The notes beneath the pieces are model-generated. The model saw only the letters and a list, made by a program, of their open reading frames with translations. It did not search any database and was not told where the DNA came from. A stretch of 64,000 nucleotides of DNA from positions 1,302,001-1,366,000 of the forward strand of contig NC_014761.1 in assembly GCF_000183745.1 (NCBI RefSeq). The letters run 5' to 3'. Made by a program: the position numbers and the translations under genes. Origin of the DNA: Oceanithermus profundus DSM 14977 (GTDB lineage: Bacteria; Deinococcota; Deinococci; Deinococcales; Marinithermaceae). Of the stretch, positions 57,310-64,000 are shown piece after piece (the first letter of the stretch is position 1; each line of letters opens with the position of its first letter).

Positions 57310-58617
57310 ATGAGCCTCTTCACCCCCCGCGCCCCCCTGGCCGAACGCCTGCGCCCCCGGACGCTCGACGAGGTGGTGGGGCAGGAACACCTGACGGGCC
57401 CGGGCAAACCCCTGCGGGTCATGCTCGAGAACGGCCGCCTCGCCTCGATGATCTTCTGGGGACCGCCGGGCACCGGCAAGACGACGCTGGCGCGCATCCT
57501 CGCGAACGGGGTCGACGCCCGCTTCGTCGCCATGAGCGCGGTGAGCGCCGGGGTGAAGGAGGTGCGCGAGGCCGTCAAGCAAGCGCAGGAGGCCGTGAGC
57601 GCAGGGCGGCCGACCGTCCTCTTCCTCGACGAGGTGCACCGCTTCAACAAGGCCCAGCAGGACGCCCTGCTGCCCCACGTGGAGTCGGGGTTGCTGACCC
57701 TGATCGGGGCGACGACCGAGAACCCCTCGTTCGAGGTGAACCCGGCGCTGCGCTCGCGGGCGCGGGTCTACGTGCTGAAGGCGCTGGGCGAGGACGACCT
57801 GATGCGGGTGCTCGAGCGCGCCCTGATCAGCTCCGAGGGCCTGCCCGAGGCCGAGGCCGAGGAGGAGGCGCTGCGCCTCATCGCCGCCGCGGCCATGGGC
57901 GACGCGCGCCGGGCCCTGAACGCGCTCGAACTGGCCGCCGAGCTGGGCGGCGGGCGCGTCACCCTCGATGCCGCCCGCGAGGCCCTGGGGGCGGGCCAGC
58001 CCGTCTTCGACAAGGGCGGCGAGGCCTTCTACGACCTGATCAGCGCCCTGCACAAGAGCGTGCGCGGCTCGCACGTGGACGCCGCGCTCTACTACCTGGC
58101 GCGCATGCTCGCCGGCGGCGTGGACCCGCTCTACGTGGGCCGCCGGCTGGTGCGGATGGCCAGCGAGGACGTGGGCCTGGCCGACCCGGGAGCGCTCCGG
58201 CAGGCGCTGGCGGCGGTCGAGGCTTACCAGCTCCTCGGCAGCCCCGAGGGCGAGCTGGCGCTGGCCCAGGCCACGGTCTACCTGGCGCTGGCGCCCAAGT
58301 CGAACTCGGTCTACCGCGCCTTTGCGGCCGCGCGGCGCGCGGTGGAGACCCACCCCGACGCCGAGGTGCCGCTGCACCTGCGCAACGCCCCCACCAAACT
58401 GATGAAGGAGCTGGGCTACAGCCGGGGGTACGCCTACTACCACGACGACCCCGAGGGCAGCTTCGCCCAGGCCTACCTGCCCGAACCCCTCGAGCCCATG
58501 CGTTTCTTCGACCCCCGCGGCGAGGGCTGGGAACGCAAGGTGGCCGAGCGCTACCGCGAGCTGCGCCAGCGCTTTAGCGCCGCCCGGCGCAAGGAGCCGC
58601 CGGACCCCGCCCGCTGA
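57310..58617 (+). CDS. rarA: Replication-associated recombination ATPase RarA
   Basis: AAA+ ATPase (435 aa, MgsA/RarA) that acts at stalled replication forks. Features: [20 protein letters not shown], Walker [15 protein letters not shown], Walker [21 protein letters not shown], sensor 1 [14 protein letters not shown], and the tetramerisation region with [18 protein letters not shown] and [15 protein letters not shown] 57310 is set by TAGACT (57297-57302) at 7 nt. Confidence 0.96.
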   Translation: MSLFTPRAPLAERLRPRTLDEVVGQEHLTGPGKPLRVMLENGRLASMIFWGPPGTGKTTLARILANGVDARFVAMSAVSAGVKEVREAVKQAQEAVSAGRPTVLFLDEVHRFNKAQQDALLPHVESGLLTLIGATTENPSFEVNPALRSRARVYVLKALGEDDLMRVLERALISSEGLPEAEAEEEALRLIAAAAMGDARRALNALELAAELGGGRVTLDAAREALGAGQPVFDKGGEAFYDLISALHKSVRGSHVDAALYYLARMLAGGVDPLYVGRRLVRMASEDVGLADPGALRQALAAVEAYQLLGSPEGELALAQATVYLALAPKSNSVYRAFAAARRAVETHPDAEVPLHLRNAPTKLMKELGYSRGYAYYHDDPEGSFAQAYLPEPLEPMRFFDPRGEGWERKVAERYRELRQRFSAARRKEPPDPAR

Positions 58618-58621
58618 AAAC

Positions 58622-59170
58622 TCAGAAGCGGTAGCCCGCCGAAACGCTGAGGATCGGGTTCCCCTCGCTGGACATCAGGAATCCGCCCTCGAAGAGCCAG
58701 CGGTCCTGACGGTAGACGACGCTCGCCCCGCCCAGCCAGGCGCCGCCGAAGTCGCTCACCGCGGCGTACATCCCCCGGCCGATCACGGTGAGCTCGTCGG
58801 TCGCCTGGAAGAGGGCCTCGGCGTCGACCGTGAAGGGCAGGCTCGGCCCGCCCGACGAACTGAAGACGGCCCAAGGAACGGTGAGCCCGGCGGCGACGCT
58901 GAAGCGGTCCGCTACCTTCTGCTTGACCCCGCCGCGCAGGCCAATCTGGGTCGAGACGCTGAACTCGGTCTCGCCGTTCCCCCAGCGGTAGGCCAGGTAC
59001 GGGAGACCGCCCACGGGGGCGTCGGAACTCACGGCCACCACGCCGGTCAGGCCGACGACGACCTGCTGCCCGTCGGCCGGCTCGGCGGTTTCGAAGGTCG
59101 CCACCGGCAGGCAGGCGTTCAGCAACGCGAGCAGGGCCGCCCCCACCACGAGCCTTCCGAGTGTTTTCAT
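58622..59170 (-). CDS. Probable outer-membrane beta-barrel lipoprotein
   Basis: A 182-residue exported protein. The signal peptide ends LLNAC, a plausible lipobox with Cys near residue 20. The mature part alternates hydrophobic and polar residues in strands and ends in Tyr-Arg-Phe, as outer-membrane barrels do. The substrate or role is not recognised. TATCCT (59177-59182) is 6 nt before the ATG. Confidence 0.68.
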   Translation of the reverse strand: MKTLGRLVVGAALLALLNACLPVATFETAEPADGQQVVVGLTGVVAVSSDAPVGGLPYLAYRWGNGETEFSVSTQIGLRGGVKQKVADRFSVAAGLTVPWAVFSSSGGPSLPFTVDAEALFQATDELTVIGRGMYAAVSDFGGAWLGGASVVYRQDRWLFEGGFLMSSEGNPILSVSAGYRF

Positions 59171-59196
59171 ACCACCAGGATAGCGCAACCCCGCGC

Positions 59197-59979
59197 TCAG
59201 GTGATCGCGGCCTCCGCAAGGATGGGCTCCGCCGCCTCCCGCAACCGCTTGCGCACGCGCGCGAAGCGCTGCAGCGTGCGCCGGCCGTCGAAGCCCGCGG
59301 GCGCGAGCTCGGGGGGCAGGCCGGGATCGAAGAAGAGCACCTTGCGCGCCTCGTGCACCAACCGCACCAGGTTTACGAAGGCGTCCTCGGGCGCCGGATC
59401 GGGGGGGAGGGCGTCCATGCGCGCGTTCAGGGCGCGGTAGCGCTCGGCGGCCTCCTCCAGGTGGAAGGCCCGCTCCACCAGCCGTGACTCGGGCTGCGCG
59501 CCGACGCGCTCGGCGCGGAAGAACTCGACGTAGGGCTCGAGCCCGTAGTAGCCCACGAGCTCGCGGGTCGCCTCCAGGTCGGCCGTGGGGCTCACCCAGA
59601 CGCCCGCGGCGGGGGTGCCGTAGCCCAGGAGGACCAGCTCGTTGCGGAACTTGTCGCGCTGGCTGCGCAGCCCTTCGGGAACGGCGTAGACGAGGATACG
59701 CCAGTAACCGTCCCAGACGGCGTCGTGCATCTCGCACAGACGCCGGCGCACCTGCCGGACCTGCCAGTAGACGCGCGGGCTGAGCCGGTAGTAGGCGCGC
59801 CGCCCCTTGCGTTCCGGGATCACCCAGCCGCGCGCCGCGGATCGGGAAACGGCCGCGCGCACCGCGGGCTCGCTGAAACCGAGCCGCTCCATCCAGTGGA
59901 CCAGCTGACCGATCCAGACGGTGTCGTCGGGGTAGACCAGTTCGGTGTACAGCGTGAAGAGGGTGGACCTGGCCCGCAT
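59197..59979 (-). CDS. PaaX-family transcriptional regulator
   Basis: A 260-residue regulator with the PaaX layout: an N-terminal winged helix (TLYTELVYPDDTVWIGQLVHWMERLGF type; VRAAVSRSAARGWV is the recognition helix), a middle YRLSPRVYWQV section and a C-terminal ligand-binding region. PaaX binds phenylacetyl-CoA to control aromatic degradation, but no such genes lie nearby, so the target is unknown. TAAACT (59987-59992) is 7 nt before the ATG and lies at the 3' end of thrS. Confidence 0.85.
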   Translation of the reverse strand: MRARSTLFTLYTELVYPDDTVWIGQLVHWMERLGFSEPAVRAAVSRSAARGWVIPERKGRRAYYRLSPRVYWQVRQVRRRLCEMHDAVWDGYWRILVYAVPEGLRSQRDKFRNELVLLGYGTPAAGVWVSPTADLEATRELVGYYGLEPYVEFFRAERVGAQPESRLVERAFHLEEAAERYRALNARMDALPPDPAPEDAFVNLVRLVHEARKVLFFDPGLPPELAPAGFDGRRTLQRFARVRKRLREAAEPILAEAAIT

Positions 59980-59989
59980 GGGACCCAGT

Positions 59990-61939
<1,950 letters not shown>

Positions 61940-62069
61940 GACTCCTCCAAAAGAACGGCCCGCATCCATGCGGGCCCGGGAGCGGTGGCTCACCGCTCCC
62001 TCAGCGCGTAGTGGTCGCACGTGGCGCCATGTTGGGCTCATGCTACCGCCGCCGCAGGGGCGGCGTCAA
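61940..62069 (-). promoter_or_regulatory. thrS promoter and attenuator-like leader
   Basis: On the minus strand TTGACG (62064-62069) and TAGCAT (62040-62045) are 18 bp apart. The ~95-nt leader holds hairpin 1 (61978-62000, GGGAGCGGTG arms) and hairpin 2 (61957-61976, GGCCCGCA-TGGA-TGCGGGCC) followed by GTTCTTTT, a terminator-like run ending just before the GGAGGAG ribosome site. This suggests transcription attenuation or autogenous control of thrS. Confidence 0.7.
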
Positions 62070-62078
62070 CGTAATGGG

Positions 62079-62176
62079 GATGTGGGGTGCAGGGGGCGGG
62101 GTGTGGGCCGGTCATGCATCGGCGATAGACGTTTGTATCACATCGCGCCAACAACCCCCGTCCCGGCCGGAGGGCG
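62079..62176 (+). repeat. Direct repeat copy 1
   Basis: Begins GATGTGGGGTGCAGGGGG, includes GGGCCGGTCATGCATCGGCGAT and a later GCGCCAACAACCCCC. It is nearly identical to copy 2 over its first 50 bp. Confidence 0.85.
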
Positions 62177-62495
62177 AGAAAACAGCCGGACAACATAACA
62201 CCGGCCACGGCTTGGCGACCCGGTCTGGACCCCGGCTTCCGCTGGGGTGACGAAGTTTTGTCGTGAGTGCTATTGTTGGGGGCTTGTAAATACCCTGCCC
62301 AAAACGCAACTAAACAACCTCGCCGGTTCGTTCATTTTCGTCATTCCAGCCAAGCAGGCCCTTGGCGTGCGCGAGCTGGAATCCAGAGCGTAAAGCACGG
62401 TGAGCGCTTCGTTTTTGTCTGATGACGACTCTTGAAAACCTCCCCCTTGGGGGAGGTGGCCGCAGGCCGGAGGGGGGTTGTTTGCTGGAATGCCG

Positions 62496-62600
62496 GATGT
62501 GGGGTGCAGGGGGTGGGGTGTGGGCCGGTCATGCATCGGCGATTTACGTTTGGCTTCTGCTGCGCCAACAACCCCCACCCCGGCCCTCCCCCAGGGGAGG
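62496..62600 (+). repeat. Direct repeat copy 2
   Basis: Same order of blocks as copy 1: GATGTGGGGTGCAGGGGG, then GGTCATGCATCGGCGAT, then GCGCCAACAACCCCC, about 417 bp downstream. It ends in the CCTCCCC/GGGGAGG hairpin. Confidence 0.85.
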
Positions 62601-63079
62601 GAGGTTCGTTTTCGCGGCGACCTAGCCGTGGATTTTGGGCGCGGCATGGGGCCGATGGGTCGGCTTCGCCGGGAAGTGGGCTGTAGGGGGTGGGAGGTGG
62701 GAAAATCAAGCTTCGTATCCGAGCTTCCGCCCACGACCTCGTCAGCAGACTTATTTTGAACAAAACCTACATCCCACACCCCACCTCCTACCTCCCGTTT
62801 TCCCGTTCCCCGGACGACCGAGGCAACTAGCCGAGGGAGATCCGGGGTCCATGCTGTACGAACAGCCGAGGTTTCGTTGCCGTTGACGGGACCACCACAG
62901 GCTACAAGCTACGAGCTACAGGCCCTCACACGAGCCAGGCGGGCATGCAGGCCCGCCCCTACCACGAACTGCGCACCACGAACCGATCGGGCGGGGGCAC
63001 GGGCCCGCCTACGCTGCCTGCACCGCGCCCGATGCACCCTTCCTTGCCTTTTCCCAGCCGCCTCGTTAACGTAAATAGG

Positions 63080-64000
63080 ATGAAGGACTACTACGCCGTT
63101 CTGGGCGTATCCCGAGACGCCAGCCAGGAGGAGATCAAGAAGGCCTACCGCAAGCTGGCGCTCAAGTACCACCCCGACAAGAACCCGGGCGACCCCGGCG
63201 CCGAAGAGCGCTTCAAGGAGATCAACGAGGCCTACGCGGTGCTCTCCGACCCCGAGCAACGGGCCCGCTACGACCGCTTCGGCACCGCCGACCCGCGCCA
63301 GGCCCACCCGGCCGACCCGGGGGTGGGCGACCTTTTCGACCTGCTGGGGCAGATGTTCGGTTTCAACGTGGGCGGGTCCAGGAGCAGCGGACCCCGGCGG
63401 GGCGAGGACCTGGAGGCGGTGGTCGAGGTCAGCCTGGAGCAGGCGGCCAAAGGCGGCGAGGTGGAGGTCCGCTACCGCCGGCTGGTCCTTTGCGAGGCCT
63501 GCGGCGGCGCCGGCGGCGAGCAGCAGCCCTGCCCCACCTGCGGCGGCGCCGGGCGGGTGCGCCAGGTGCAGCAGAGCCTCTTCGGCCAGTTCGTCACCGA
63601 GTCGGCTTGCCCCCACTGCCGCGGCCGCGGCTACCTGCTGCGCGAGACCTGCCCCACCTGCGGCGGGCGCGGGCGGCTGGAAAAGCAGGAGCGGATCAAG
63701 GTCACCCTTCCCGCAGGGATGGACGAAGACGACCTGCTGCGCGTTCCCGGCGGCGGCAACCAGGCCGCCGGCGGCGCGGGCGACCTCTACGTGCGGGTGC
63801 GCATCCGGCCGCACCCCGAGCTCCGGCGCGAGGGCAAGCACCTGATCTACACGCTCAAGCTGGGCCTGGCCCAGGCGGCGCTGGGCAGCCAGGTGCACGT
63901 GCCCACGCTCGACGGCGCGGTTCCGCTCGACGTGCCCCCGGGCACCGAACAGGGCGCCGTCTTCGAGCTGGAGGGCAAGGGCCTGCCCGACCCCCGCGGC
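63080..64000 (+). CDS. dnaJ: Chaperone DnaJ (3' end beyond window)
   Basis: Hsp40 co-chaperone of DnaK. The J domain (residues 1-68) has KYHPDKN with the HPD motif. A short Gly-containing linker follows, then the zinc-finger region with four CxxCxGxG repeats: [24 protein letters not shown] and CPTCGGRG. Part of the substrate-binding C-terminal domain is included before the window ends at about codon 307. TAACGT (63067-63072) is 7 nt before ATG 63080. The linker is shorter than in E. coli DnaJ. Confidence 0.95.
   Translation, partial: MKDYYAVLGVSRDASQEEIKKAYRKLALKYHPDKNPGDPGAEERFKEINEAYAVLSDPEQRARYDRFGTADPRQAHPADPGVGDLFDLLGQMFGFNVGGSRSSGPRRGEDLEAVVEVSLEQAAKGGEVEVRYRRLVLCEACGGAGGEQQPCPTCGGAGRVRQVQQSLFGQFVTESACPHCRGRGYLLRETCPTCGGRGRLEKQERIKVTLPAGMDEDDLLRVPGGGNQAAGGAGDLYVRVRIRPHPELRREGKHLIYTLKLGLAQAALGSQVHVPTLDGAVPLDVPPGTEQGAVFELEGKGLPDPRG

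Larger units (their letters stand above)
62046..63079. repeat. Intergenic mosaic of palindromic and direct repeats
   Basis: About 1 kb without a supported gene. It holds a long direct repeat (copies listed separately), inverted repeats (TTCCAGC at 62344 with GCTGGAA at 62375; ACCTCCCCC-TT-GGGGGAGGT at 62438-62457; CCTCCCC-CA-GGGGAGG at 62585-62600; GGCGGGC-ATGCAG-GCCCGCC at 62938-62957), and a G-rich tract near 62682-62707 that pairs with the C-rich tract near 62769-62803. Small ORFs here have no coding character. Confidence 0.75.

Noticed and set aside
61940-62069. T-box riboswitch before thrS
   Set aside because: The conserved T-box sequence and a specifier loop are not visible; only the terminator-like hairpin is supported.
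62046-63079. CRISPR array in the repeat-rich gap
   Set aside because: The repeats differ in type and length, there are only two copies of the longest, and no regular spacers or cas genes are present.

Overview
The window reads as chromosomal DNA of a thermophilic bacterium of the Deinococcus-Thermus phylum, probably a marine member of the Thermaceae (Oceanithermus- or Marinithermus-like; this genus-level guess is inference). The reasons are the very high GC content, a SigA core and RsmC that look Thermus-like, an aspartokinase gene with an internal beta-subunit start as known in Thermus, futalosine-pathway menaquinone genes, and a recurring leaderless-promoter pattern (a TANNNT -10 box ending 5-8 nt before the start codon). 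I see no transposase, prophage, integrase or CRISPR array.

Layout. 1-13.7 kb is the division and cell wall (dcw) cluster on the + strand: rsmH (cut by the window edge), an ftsL-like gene, ftsI, murF, an unrecognised lipoprotein gene, mraY, murD, ftsW, murG, murC, murB, ftsQ, ftsA and ftsZ. Most junctions overlap by 4 nt and the cluster ends at a strong terminator. murE is missing from its usual slot. 13.7-20.7 kb holds an unassigned structured gap, secA and tsaD on the - strand, then rsmC and the housekeeping sigma factor sigA with an unusual lysine-rich N-terminus. 20.7-26 kb has an alpha/beta hydrolase, an ornithine cyclodeaminase-family protein, a DUF3084 coiled-coil membrane protein with lptB, a patatin and small membrane proteins. 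26-31.9 kb is an amino-acid ABC transporter locus with two binding proteins, three permeases and one ATPase.

32-44 kb holds an m5U RNA methyltransferase, a toxin-antitoxin pair, hisF-hisIE, glpX, malQ, then an ExbB-ExbD pair joined to a TonB-shaped protein whose C-terminal domain is DUF3048 (the most intriguing system in the window), mqnE-mqnA, and an HtrA protease. 43.9-48.7 kb has butyrate kinase and phosphotransbutyrylase, and a sulfite dehydrogenase flanked by two paralogous dihaem cytochromes c. 48.8-53.2 kb has a 2H phosphoesterase, a phosphoribosyltransferase and the aspartate-family genes lysC, hom and thrC. 53.2-56.6 kb has three tiny membrane proteins, an S41 protease and a 2-phosphoglycerate kinase carrying three ATP-cone domains. 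56.6-64 kb has tRNA-Cys and tRNA-Val, rarA, envelope proteins, a PaaX-type regulator, thrS behind a leader with a terminator-like hairpin, a 1-kb mosaic of palindromic repeats, and the first part of dnaJ.

As a whole this is mostly core chromosome: growth and division, export, translation quality, amino-acid uptake and synthesis, and aerobic respiration fed by menaquinone and probably sulfite. Two expression modes are visible. Many housekeeping genes look leaderless, while exported, respiratory and aminoacyl-tRNA synthetase genes have ordinary leaders with Shine-Dalgarno sites and hairpins.
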